Assembly (NCBI GenBank): GCA_038324085.1
Contig: JBBQHP010000006.1
Location: 62,001 to 126,000 of the forward strand
Length of the DNA stretch: 64,000 nt
Source of the DNA: Ga0077523 sp038324085
Lineage (GTDB): Bacteria > Pseudomonadota > Gammaproteobacteria > Burkholderiales > Ga0077523
Reading direction: 5' to 3'
This document shows positions 25,567 to 35,055 of the stretch, piece after piece. The position numbers were made by a program, and so were the translations under genes. The notes under the pieces are model-generated. The model searched no databases and had not been told where the DNA came from. It worked only from the letters and a program-made list of their open reading frames with translations. Positions within the stretch are counted from its first letter, which is position 1. Every line of letters starts with the position of its first letter.

Positions 25567-26709
25567 ATGTCCAGAATCGTCGCCCTGCAAGCGCACCCCG
25601 TCTCGTTTCCCGTTCGTTCCGAGGACAGCGTCACGCTCGGCGTCGGGCGCGCGGTCAAGCGCGACGCCGTGATCGTGAAGGTCACGACGGAAGACGGCAT
25701 CGTGGGCTGGGGCGAGGCGCACCACGGACGCGCGCCGGGCGCAGTGGCGAAGCTGATCGACACCACGCTGCGCCAGCTCGTCGTCGGCATGGATGCCTTC
25801 GATACCGTCGGCGTGTGGAAGCGCGTGTACGACAAGCAGCTCGCGAGTCACGGCATGGGAGCCGCGGCCTGCATCGGCTTGTCGGGCATCGACATGGCAC
25901 TGTGGGATATCCGGGGCAAGGCGCTCGGCGTGCCGTTGTATCGCCTGCTCGGTGGTGCTGCCCGGTCGGTCCCGGCTTATGCGGGTGGCGTGTCGCTGGG
26001 CTACCAGGCGCCAGCCAGCCTGGTGGAGGAAGCGCGTGCGCACGTGGCTGCGGGCTATGGCGCCGTGAAGCTGCGAGTGGGAGACACGGTCGCCCGCGAT
26101 GTCGAGCGTGTCGCGGCGGTACGCAAGGCGTTCGGCGACGACCTCGTGATCCTCACCGACGCCAACACGGGCTATGACGTAACCGCCGCGCGCGCAGCCT
26201 TGCCGCGCTTCGACAGCCTCGGCGTCGGCTGGCTCGAAGAGCCGTTCGCACCGCACGACACCCGTAGCTACCGGATCGCGGCGAGCCTCGGCCGCACACC
26301 GCTCGCTGCGGGCGAGAACCACTACACGCGTTTCGAGTTCGTTCGCCTCATCGACGACGGTGCCGTCACGATACTGCAGCCGGACCTGTCCAAGTCGGGT
26401 GGCATCACCGAATCCCTGCGCATCGCCCACCTCGCAGCCGCCTCGAAACTGCCGATCCATCCGCACACGTCGATGACGGCGCTGAACATGGCGGCCACCG
26501 TGCATTTTCTCTGCTCGATCGACAATGGCGGCTACTTCGAGGCCGACGTTTCGAAGAACAATCTGTTCCGCGATCAACTCGCCAGCACGCCCTACACGGT
26601 CGATCGAGCGGGCAACGTGCGCCCGCTCGAGGCACCCGGGATCGGCGTCGAAGTCGACGAATCGTTTCTCGCCGCGCATCCCCTGATCGACGGACCGGCG
26701 TACGTCTGA
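25567..26709 (+). CDS. Mandelate racemase/muconate cycloisomerase family enzyme
   Basis: A 380-residue enolase-superfamily protein of full length. The N-terminal cap has VIVKVTTEDGIVGWGEAHHG. In the barrel, YGAVKLRVGD stands where the KxK motif normally is, here K-L-R. The metal ligands are the Asp of LTDANTGYD, the Glu of WLEEPFAPHD and the Glu of LAAGENHYT. LQPDLSKSGGITES and PIHPHTSMTALN supply an Asp-His pair like that of mandelate racemase. The enzyme would abstract a proton alpha to a carboxylate; likely classes are sugar-acid dehydratase or racemase. The substrate cannot be set from this. It is a single gene with 418 bases before the next start. Confidence 0.88.
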   Translation: MSRIVALQAHPVSFPVRSEDSVTLGVGRAVKRDAVIVKVTTEDGIVGWGEAHHGRAPGAVAKLIDTTLRQLVVGMDAFDTVGVWKRVYDKQLASHGMGAAACIGLSGIDMALWDIRGKALGVPLYRLLGGAARSVPAYAGGVSLGYQAPASLVEEARAHVAAGYGAVKLRVGDTVARDVERVAAVRKAFGDDLVILTDANTGYDVTAARAALPRFDSLGVGWLEEPFAPHDTRSYRIAASLGRTPLAAGENHYTRFEFVRLIDDGAVTILQPDLSKSGGITESLRIAHLAAASKLPIHPHTSMTALNMAATVHFLCSIDNGGYFEADVSKNNLFRDQLASTPYTVDRAGNVRPLEAPGIGVEVDESFLAAHPLIDGPAYV

Positions 26710-26915
26710 CCGGCGGCGGTGCTCGCGGACGACTGACGGAATTTCTGCCGGTGCAGCCGGTAGGCGGACGCGTTGCCGCCCACCGGTATCCCGCGCTGTC
26801 GTACCCGGCATTGCTGCGAGGCCCCGACCCACAACCGTGGCGGGCGCACGAATTGCGCGCCGCACGCTACCCGAACGATCGGTGGTACCGCAGGAAAAAC
26901 GTTACGGATACATGA

Positions 26916-27003
26916 GCCTGAGTCGTTGCGACAGGCACTCGAATGTGGTGCCCAAGGGTCCGGGGTCGAGCCGCAAAGCGGCGCACCCTGCCGTACCCCG
27001 GCA
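26916..27003 (+). ncRNA. Possible structured leader upstream of the GGDEF gene
   Basis: Within the 418-base gap 26710-27127, several hairpins cluster. GCCTG at 26916-26920 pairs with CAGGC at 26932-26936. CCGGGGT at 26960-26966 pairs with ACCCCGG at 26995-27001 and encloses GCCGC-AAA-GCGGC (26970-26982). GGGT at 26956-26959 could pair with ACCC at 26985-26988, making a pseudoknot. TGCCG...CGGCA at 26989-27003 is an alternative to the outer stem. I could not match it to a known riboswitch class. It lies about 125 bases before the diguanylate cyclase ATG. The rest of the gap shows no gene. Confidence 0.3.
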
Positions 27004-27127
27004 AGACGAGCCCGACGCGGACGAGGTTCGCATGCGAGCCCTGCCCTGCTGGCCGTTTCGGGCAGGCGGCTTGCTTCTTGATCCCAACGCCCCGAACTCA
27101 AACAACTTTTCTGTTGCTCCCGCGGAC

Positions 27128-29071
27128 ATGCTGCGCACGCGCGCTCGCTCAATTACGTGGCTATCGGCCTGGGCCCTGGGCGTGGCCCTGGCGGCGTTCG
27201 TCCTGCCGCTCGGCGCGGCGCCCGGCGACGCGATCGATCTGCCGTCCGCCGAGGTCGTCGAAGACCTCGGCGCGAAGACGTTCTACCTGCGTGACCCGGA
27301 AGGCACGCTGACCTTTGCCGACGTGGTGGCGCCGGCAGCGAGCGCGCGCTTCATGCGGACGCAGGGACGTCATCCGAACTTCGGCTTCACCGACGACTGG
27401 ATCTGGCTGCGCTTCACCGTCAGGCCGGCGGCGGCCGACACCCGGCCGTGGACGCTCGAGATCGCCTACCCGCCGCTCGATATCATCGAGGTCTACACAC
27501 CCGTCAGGGGTTCGGCCGATCTGCACTACGTCGTGCGAACCGCTGGCGACTCACTGCCGTTCAAGGCCCGCGAGATCCTCGCGAAGGACTACCTCCTGGC
27601 CCTCGACCTCGAACCGGGTGTCGCGCAGACGGTCTACCTCAGGGTGCACTCCGAGACCGCGGTCACGATTCCGATCCGTCTGCTCTCCAAGAACGGGCTG
27701 GAGAGCCGGCGCTGGAACGAGTCGTTCCTCCTGGCCCTGTTCTTCGGCGCGCTGCTCGCTCTCGGTTTGTTCAACCTCCTGCTGTACTTCTCGCTGCGCG
27801 ACGCGAACTATCTCTACTACGTGGCGTTCGTCGCGCTCACCGCGACCACGTACCTCTGCTACAACGGACTCGCATACCAGTACTTCTGGCCGGAGTCGCC
27901 GGCGTGGAATCAGCACGCCCCCTTCCTGTTCGCGTACCTTACGGTCGCCTCCGGAGCGATGTTCGCGCGCAAGTTCCTCGAGACCTGGGAGCATGGTCCG
28001 CGCTACGACGCGCCGGCGCTCGCGGTGGTCGTGCTGGGCCTCGTCTTCGCCGCCATGACCTTCGGCCCGCTGCCCTACGGAGTCGGCGCGCGCGCCTTCC
28101 CGTTCCTCGCCATCGGTGGTTGTGTCTGCGTCATCGCGAATTCGCTGCATGCGATGCGTCGCGGGTATCGACCGGCCCGCGTCTTCCTGCTCGCCTGGGC
28201 TGCGCTCATCACCGGCCTCATGGCCTTTGCGTTGCGCATGCTCGAAGTATTGCCGGGGAATTTCTTCACCATCTACGGCATACAGATCGGCTCGCTGGTG
28301 GAAGCGCTGCTGCTCTCGCAAGCGCTCGCGGACCGCATTCATTCTGTGCGCGAGGAGAAGGATGTTGCCCAGTCCGCAGCTCTTTCGGCGCAGGAATCCG
28401 CACTCCGGGTCAAGGAGCAGGCGCTCGAGGCGTCGCGGCTCGCCGAACAGGACCTCGAGACCATGGTCGCGGAGCGCGTGCAGGAAATCGCGCGCGTCAA
28501 TCGCACCCTCGAGGCCGAAATCTTCGAGCGCAAGCGCGCCGAGGAACTGTTGCGCCGCCTCGCCTATCACGACTCGCTGACGGGGCTTCCCAACCGGACC
28601 CTGCTCAAGGATCGGTTCACCATGGCATCCTCGGCCGCCAAGCGCAACGGCACCCACCTCGCATTGCTGGTCATCGACCTCGACAATTTCAAGGACGTGA
28701 ACGAAGCGCACGGCCACGACGTCGGCGACGACCTGCTGGTCAGTTTCGCCAAGCTGCTGCAGACGCGCCTGCGAGAAATGGACACGATCGCGCGCCTGGG
28801 CGGCGACGAGTTCGTGGTCCTGGTCAACGATCTGGGGAATCCGCGCGAAGCCGCGCGGGTCGCGGAGAAAGTGCTCGGCATCCTGAACGAACCGCTCCGC
28901 GTGACCGCCACGCAGAGCGTGCGCATCAGCGCGAGCATCGGCATTGCCCTGCACGGACCGGACGGGGCCGAGATCGATCCGCTACTGAAGGGCGCGGAAG
29001 CGTCGATGTACGCGGCGAAGGCGGCCGGCCGCGGCGTCTACCGTTTCGCGACGATACCGGCGGACGCCTGA
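27128..29071 (+). CDS. 7TMR-DISM diguanylate cyclase (GGDEF)
   Basis: A 647-residue membrane sensor. After a signal-like helix (residues about 8-30) a periplasmic 7TMR-DISMED2 domain spans roughly 45-180 (GFTDDWIWLRFTVRPAAADT). It is followed by a seven-helix 7TMR-DISM membrane module (about 195-400), a coiled coil and a GGDEF domain. The catalytic motif GGDEF is at 558-562 and an RxxD inhibitory site (REMD) lies five residues before it, so it should make cyclic di-GMP with product inhibition. LAYHDSLTGLPNRTLLKDRF is the usual domain start. DISM domains often sense carbohydrates or other extracellular ligands. ATG 27128 is chosen; more upstream starts would lengthen it through the structured leader. 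Confidence 0.92.
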   Translation: MLRTRARSITWLSAWALGVALAAFVLPLGAAPGDAIDLPSAEVVEDLGAKTFYLRDPEGTLTFADVVAPAASARFMRTQGRHPNFGFTDDWIWLRFTVRPAAADTRPWTLEIAYPPLDIIEVYTPVRGSADLHYVVRTAGDSLPFKAREILAKDYLLALDLEPGVAQTVYLRVHSETAVTIPIRLLSKNGLESRRWNESFLLALFFGALLALGLFNLLLYFSLRDANYLYYVAFVALTATTYLCYNGLAYQYFWPESPAWNQHAPFLFAYLTVASGAMFARKFLETWEHGPRYDAPALAVVVLGLVFAAMTFGPLPYGVGARAFPFLAIGGCVCVIANSLHAMRRGYRPARVFLLAWAALITGLMAFALRMLEVLPGNFFTIYGIQIGSLVEALLLSQALADRIHSVREEKDVAQSAALSAQESALRVKEQALEASRLAEQDLETMVAERVQEIARVNRTLEAEIFERKRAEELLRRLAYHDSLTGLPNRTLLKDRFTMASSAAKRNGTHLALLVIDLDNFKDVNEAHGHDVGDDLLVSFAKLLQTRLREMDTIARLGGDEFVVLVNDLGNPREAARVAEKVLGILNEPLRVTATQSVRISASIGIALHGPDGAEIDPLLKGAEASMYAAKAAGRGVYRFATIPADA

Positions 29072-29153
29072 GGACGAAGCGCTACCGTAGAATCGAGCCT
29101 TCTCCGGCACGCTCCCGTGCCGTCTCGATTGCCTCGCCGAAGGAAGCCCGCCG

Positions 29154-30926
<1,773 letters not shown>

Positions 30927-31054
30927 GGCGCGGCGCTGCCGTGAGGTGTCGCTCGGGCGCCGCCCGGGTCATTCTCCGGAGAGCCGGACACCGCTCCCCG
31001 GAGAACCGGGTGGGATCGGGCAACGGGTAATCAGCGCTCAATCGGCGAGCGCGA

Positions 31055-33673
31055 TTGCCGTTAATCTGCTCACGCACACTCTCCCGTCCGCCCTTGACCG
31101 CTGCACCACCGATTCAGTCGCCGACGCCCAGAGGTCCGGGCGGGCGTTCGATCGTCGTGCTGGCGGCCGTGACGTCGTTCGGGCTCGGTCTCGTCCTGAC
31201 GTGGCTCGGCTGGCGTGCGGAGTCCGCCCAGATCGAAGCCCTCGCGCAGCGCGAATTCGCGGGGCTGGTCGACGAGCGGGTCGCCGCGTTGCGCGACCGC
31301 ACCGCGGCGATCGAACAACTGCTGCGGGGCGGCGTTGGCATTGCCGCGGGACACCGCGAAGTCTCGCCGATCGAATGGCACAATTACGCCGATGCCATGA
31401 ACCTGCCCGAGCGCTTTCCCGAAGTACAGGGGATCCTCTGGGCGCCGCTGGCAGGGCCGGCCGCGTCGCTCGTCGCACCGGTTGCCGCCATCGAACCGAT
31501 GAACGCCGCCAACCGGCGCCTGCTCGGCACCGATCTGGCTGCGACGCCCGCCGTACGCGCCGGCATCGATCGGGCGCGTGACGGCAATCGGACGGCGATC
31601 GTCACGTCCATGCCGACCGCCACCAGCGCCGGGCGGGAAGGCCCTGTCACGCTGCTCATGCTGGTGCCGGTTCCGGTCGCAACGACCGCGGAACACGGAC
31701 CCGGGCGGTCGCGCGGGTTCGTGGCCGCAACCGTCCGGTTGACGGACCTGATGCAACGGCTCGTCGAAGCGCGCGTACCAGAGATCGCCATCGACCTGAT
31801 GGACCACGATGCGATGGTGCAACCGCTGTACCGCGGTCATGAAGGTACCGTTACGGGTCGGCGAGACCTGCCGGCGCGGCGCACCAGGGACGTGATCTTT
31901 CCGATCGGTGGCCGCGATTGGCTGCTGCGATTCCATTCGCTCCCTGCGTTCGATCAGCGCGTGTCCGGGGCTTCCGCGAGCGTGGTTGCGGCCGCGGGGC
32001 TGCTGCTGTCGGGCCTGCTCGCCTGGCTCGTCGCGCTCGCCGTGTCCGAGCGCAGTCGTGCCCGGACTCTGGCCGAGCTGCTGAGGCGGTCGAACGAGCG
32101 GCAGTGCGAACTCGACGTCGCCAATGAGCAGTTGATGCGCGCCTGCAACAACGCGCTGACCGAGACGCGCATGCAGGCTGAATTCGTCGCCAACCTGAGT
32201 CACGAGATCCGCACGCCGATCCAGGGACTGCTCGGTCATACCGAACTTGCGCTGGAACTGCCGCTGGACGACGAGGTGCAGGAGTTTCTCGAGAACGTGC
32301 GGGAGTGCAGCAACACGCTGCTCGTCATCGTCAACAACGTGCTCGACTTCGGCAAGCTGGAGGCCGGGAGCGTCGAGCTGGACGACGCGCCTTTCGCGCT
32401 CCGCGAACTGATTGCCCGCAGCTTGCGCACCGTCGTCCCGCTGGCGCGCGAGAAGGAGATCGAACTCATCTGGAGCGTCGATCCCGATGTGCCGGATCGC
32501 TTGCGCGGCGACCGGCTACGCATCTGCGAAGTCCTGATGAACCTGCTCGGCAACGCCGTCAAGTTCACCGAGACCGGCGAGGTCGAACTGCGGGTGACGC
32601 GGGTCACGGGTCACAGCGCCGCTCCGCGCATGCGGTTCAGCGTGCGCGATACGGGCTGCGGCATGAGCGAACGCGTGCGGCAACAGCTGTTCCTCGGATT
32701 TCACCAGGGCGACCCGTCGAGCAAGCACCACCACGGCGGCGCCGGCCTCGGCCTCGCGATCTGCGCCCGACTGGTGACGCTCATGGGCGGGACCATCGAG
32801 GCGGACAGCACACCCGGCAAGGGCAGCGAGTTCGCGTTCGTCATCGCGCTCGTCTCGGAAACGGTTCCCGTGGACGAGCCGCCCGTGCCGCGACTGCGCG
32901 CACTCCTGTTCGAGGACAATTGGCGCCAGGCTGCGGCGATCGCGCGGCTGCTTGCGCCGCACGCGATCATCGTTTCGCGCGCACCGGGCTCGGCGGAAGG
33001 GGCGGGAATCGAATCCGGCTGGGACGTGATGCTCGTGGCGCAACGCTTTGCCGGCTGCGACGCCTTCGCGCTCGCCACGGCCCTGCGGGAGCGCGGTCCG
33101 GTCGTGATGCTGCTCGACGGTCCGGGCGAACACGAAGCGTCGGCCCGTGCTGCCCGCTTACGCCTCGGCACCGGCATCAAGCCGGTGGACCCGCCGGCGC
33201 TCGTTGCGCAGATCCGCGAATGCCTCGACGCCTCGCCCGATCCGGTGCCGAGACGCCCGGTCAGCGGCTCCGCGGTCCCGCCGGAGCCGGCCCGGCTGCG
33301 CATCCTCGTCGCCGAAGACAATCCGGTGAATCAGCGGGTGATCGTGCGGATGCTCGAACGTCTCGGCCACGAAGTCACATTGGTGGCGAACGGCGCGGCT
33401 GCCGTGGATGCGTTCGACGGCGGTCGCTTCGAGGCGATCCTGATGGACATCGAAATGCCCGTGATGGACGGCGTCGAGGCGACCGCCCACATCCGCGAGC
33501 GTGAGCGCAGCGGCACGCGATCGCGCGTGCCGATCATCGCCCTCACGGCCAACGCACTTCCCGGCGACCGCGCGCGTTATCTCGCGGCGGGCATGGACGA
33601 ACATCTCCCCAAGCCGCTGCCGATGGGTGCGCTCGACGAACTGCTGCGGCGGATCCTGGTGGCAACCACATAG
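31055..33673 (+). CDS. Hybrid sensor histidine kinase with CHASE-type sensor and two receivers
   Basis: An 872-residue membrane hybrid kinase. Helix 1 is about residues 33-53, a periplasmic CHASE-like domain (PIEWHNYADAMNLPERFPEV) runs to about 290, and helix 2 is about 305-330. HisKA follows with FVANLSHEIRTPIQGLLGH (His383), then HATPase_c (LMNLLGNAVKFTETGEVELR, RDTGCGMSE, GGAGLGLAICARLV). A first receiver-like segment (about 615-725) has LLFEDNW but lacks the phosphoacceptor Asp. The final receiver (about 750-868) is intact: VAEDNPVNQRVIVRM and MDIEMPVMDG (Asp798). Start is uncertain: TTG 31055 or TTG 31094. No cognate output regulator is adjacent. Confidence 0.88.
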   Translation: MPLICSRTLSRPPLTAAPPIQSPTPRGPGGRSIVVLAAVTSFGLGLVLTWLGWRAESAQIEALAQREFAGLVDERVAALRDRTAAIEQLLRGGVGIAAGHREVSPIEWHNYADAMNLPERFPEVQGILWAPLAGPAASLVAPVAAIEPMNAANRRLLGTDLAATPAVRAGIDRARDGNRTAIVTSMPTATSAGREGPVTLLMLVPVPVATTAEHGPGRSRGFVAATVRLTDLMQRLVEARVPEIAIDLMDHDAMVQPLYRGHEGTVTGRRDLPARRTRDVIFPIGGRDWLLRFHSLPAFDQRVSGASASVVAAAGLLLSGLLAWLVALAVSERSRARTLAELLRRSNERQCELDVANEQLMRACNNALTETRMQAEFVANLSHEIRTPIQGLLGHTELALELPLDDEVQEFLENVRECSNTLLVIVNNVLDFGKLEAGSVELDDAPFALRELIARSLRTVVPLAREKEIELIWSVDPDVPDRLRGDRLRICEVLMNLLGNAVKFTETGEVELRVTRVTGHSAAPRMRFSVRDTGCGMSERVRQQLFLGFHQGDPSSKHHHGGAGLGLAICARLVTLMGGTIEADSTPGKGSEFAFVIALVSETVPVDEPPVPRLRALLFEDNWRQAAAIARLLAPHAIIVSRAPGSAEGAGIESGWDVMLVAQRFAGCDAFALATALRERGPVVMLLDGPGEHEASARAARLRLGTGIKPVDPPALVAQIRECLDASPDPVPRRPVSGSAVPPEPARLRILVAEDNPVNQRVIVRMLERLGHEVTLVANGAAAVDAFDGGRFEAILMDIEMPVMDGVEATAHIRERERSGTRSRVPIIALTANALPGDRARYLAAGMDEHLPKPLPMGALDELLRRILVATT

Positions 33674-33884
33674 CGGCCCGCCCGGGGCGAGCGAACATGA
33701 CGACCCGGCCGGCGCGCGCGCCACACGGGCAGCACCGCAAGGCGCCGTTGCTGCCGCGGGCAAGCCGGCGGCGTTCGCCGCGTCTGCTGAGCGCGGGGAG
33801 CCACCGGTTCCCGAGCGCCGATGGCGCCTCCGGCTCCGTGCGATTGCATCTGCGTCCGTCCGCTTTACCGGGAGATAATGGGCC

Positions 33885-34745
33885 ATGCTCCTGACCTTCC
33901 AGCAACCGCACATCCGCGATCTCGGCGGCTTTACCGTGCGCCGGCTCCTTCCGGGGCACCCGCACCGGCTCGTGGGCCCGTTCATCTTTTTCGATCACCT
34001 GGGTCCGGTGGACTTCGCGGCCGGAACCGGTCTCGATGTACGGCCCCATCCCCATATCGGCCTCGCCACGGTGACCTATCTGTTCCAGGGCGCGTTCCTC
34101 CATCGCGACAGTCTCGGCGTCGAGCAGCGCATCGAACCGGGTGACGTGAACTGGATGACCGCCGGCGGCGGCATCGTTCATTCCGAGCGCACGCCGGACG
34201 ATCTGCGGACGACCGGCTCGACCTTGCACGCCATCCAGACCTGGGTCGCGTTGCCGCGAGCACACGAACGGGTGGCGCCGACGTTCGAACACCATGCCGG
34301 CGCGACCCTGCCCCGACTCAGTCTGCCCGGCGTTGCGTTGTGCCTCATCGCGGGCACGGCTTTCGGATTGACCGCCCCGACCACGACGTTTTCGCCCACG
34401 CTCTATGCGGCGGTCGAGATGGCGTCAGGCTCGACGCTCGCGCTGCCCACCGAGCACGAGGAACGCGCCGTGTACCCGGTGGCCGGCGACGTGACGGTCG
34501 ACGGGATGCCCGTGCCCGAAACCACTCTCGCCGTGCTGCATGCGGGCCGGGAGGCGATCATCCGGGCGAATTCCGCGGCGCGGCTCATGCTGCTCGGCGG
34601 CGCACCCATGGACGGCGAGCGCCACATCTGGTGGAACTTCGTTGCCTCCGAGCCTGGACTGATCGACGCTGCCAAGCAGCGATGGCGCCATGACGGGTTC
34701 GGCCAGATCCCCGGCGAGACCGAGTTCATTCCACTGCCCGACTAG
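33885..34745 (+). CDS. Pirin family protein
   Basis: A 286-residue bicupin. VGPFIFFDHLGPVDFAAGTG and DVRPHPHIGLATVTYLFQGA carry the metal-binding His residues of the pirin N-terminal cupin. WMTAGGGIVHSERTPDDLR and the C-terminal cupin (YPVAGDVTVDGMPV, LGGAPMDGERHIWWNFVAS) complete the fold. Some bacterial pirins oxidise quercetin, others bind partner proteins such as pyruvate dehydrogenase or redox regulators; which applies here is unknown. ATG 33885 follows GGGAGA at about 9 bases. The gap from the kinase stop is 211 bases, so it has its own promoter. Its stop codon touches a perfect palindrome. Confidence 0.92.
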   Translation: MLLTFQQPHIRDLGGFTVRRLLPGHPHRLVGPFIFFDHLGPVDFAAGTGLDVRPHPHIGLATVTYLFQGAFLHRDSLGVEQRIEPGDVNWMTAGGGIVHSERTPDDLRTTGSTLHAIQTWVALPRAHERVAPTFEHHAGATLPRLSLPGVALCLIAGTAFGLTAPTTTFSPTLYAAVEMASGSTLALPTEHEERAVYPVAGDVTVDGMPVPETTLAVLHAGREAIIRANSAARLMLLGGAPMDGERHIWWNFVASEPGLIDAAKQRWRHDGFGQIPGETEFIPLPD

Positions 34746-34766
34746 GGCCTGTTACGTAACAGGCCC
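34745..34766. terminator. 22-bp perfect palindrome after the pirin gene
   Basis: The bases GGGCCTGTTAC are followed at once by GTAACAGGCCC, a perfect dyad whose first base is the last base of the pirin stop codon. As RNA it would form a 9-bp stem with an ACGT loop. No T-run follows on either strand, so intrinsic termination is weak. It could instead be a protein-binding site or a Rho-linked stop. Confidence 0.4.
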
Positions 34767-34794
34767 CAATCGCCGCAGCGATCGCGCGACGCTC

Positions 34795-34986
34795 ATGCAC
34801 ATCCGCCTGTTCCAGATGGTTCCGATGTGCGCCCTGTTGCTGACGCTGGTCATCGTAATATCGCCATTGGCATCCCCCCGTGACCCGACTTCGCGCAGCC
34901 TCTGGCCCTTCGAGCCCGCGATGGTGCTCGGCGTGACCCTCGTCGCCACGATCGCGCGTGCGACGACGCGCCGGCGGCCGCGTTGA
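34795..34986 (+). CDS. Small membrane protein, unknown
   Basis: A 63-residue frame from ATG 34795 with two likely membrane helices: LFQMVPMCALLLTLVIVISP and AMVLGVTLVATIARAT, separated by a short polar loop, and a basic RRRPR tail that would sit in the cytoplasm. Codon use is like its neighbours. No family is recognised. No strong ribosome site is seen before the ATG, and an upstream in-frame extension overlaps pirin, so the call is tentative. It lies 70 bases before pepN on the same strand. Confidence 0.42.
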   Translation: MHIRLFQMVPMCALLLTLVIVISPLASPRDPTSRSLWPFEPAMVLGVTLVATIARATTRRRPR

Positions 34987-35055
34987 GGGAACCCGAACCC
35001 GCCGAAGCTGCCTCACTGCCTCATTCCGACTTTTTCCTCTTGACCCGACGACGCC

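Noticed and set aside
26940..27010. c-di-GMP-I (GEMM) or SAH riboswitch upstream of the GGDEF gene
   Set aside because: Only a short CGCAAAGC match to GEMM was seen; the conserved flanking stems and the SAH core are missing. Kept only as an unassigned structured leader.
30972..31005. TTCTCCGG/CCGGAGAA inverted repeat after glnS as a terminator
   Set aside because: The 8-bp stem has an 18-base loop and no T-run; too weak to call.
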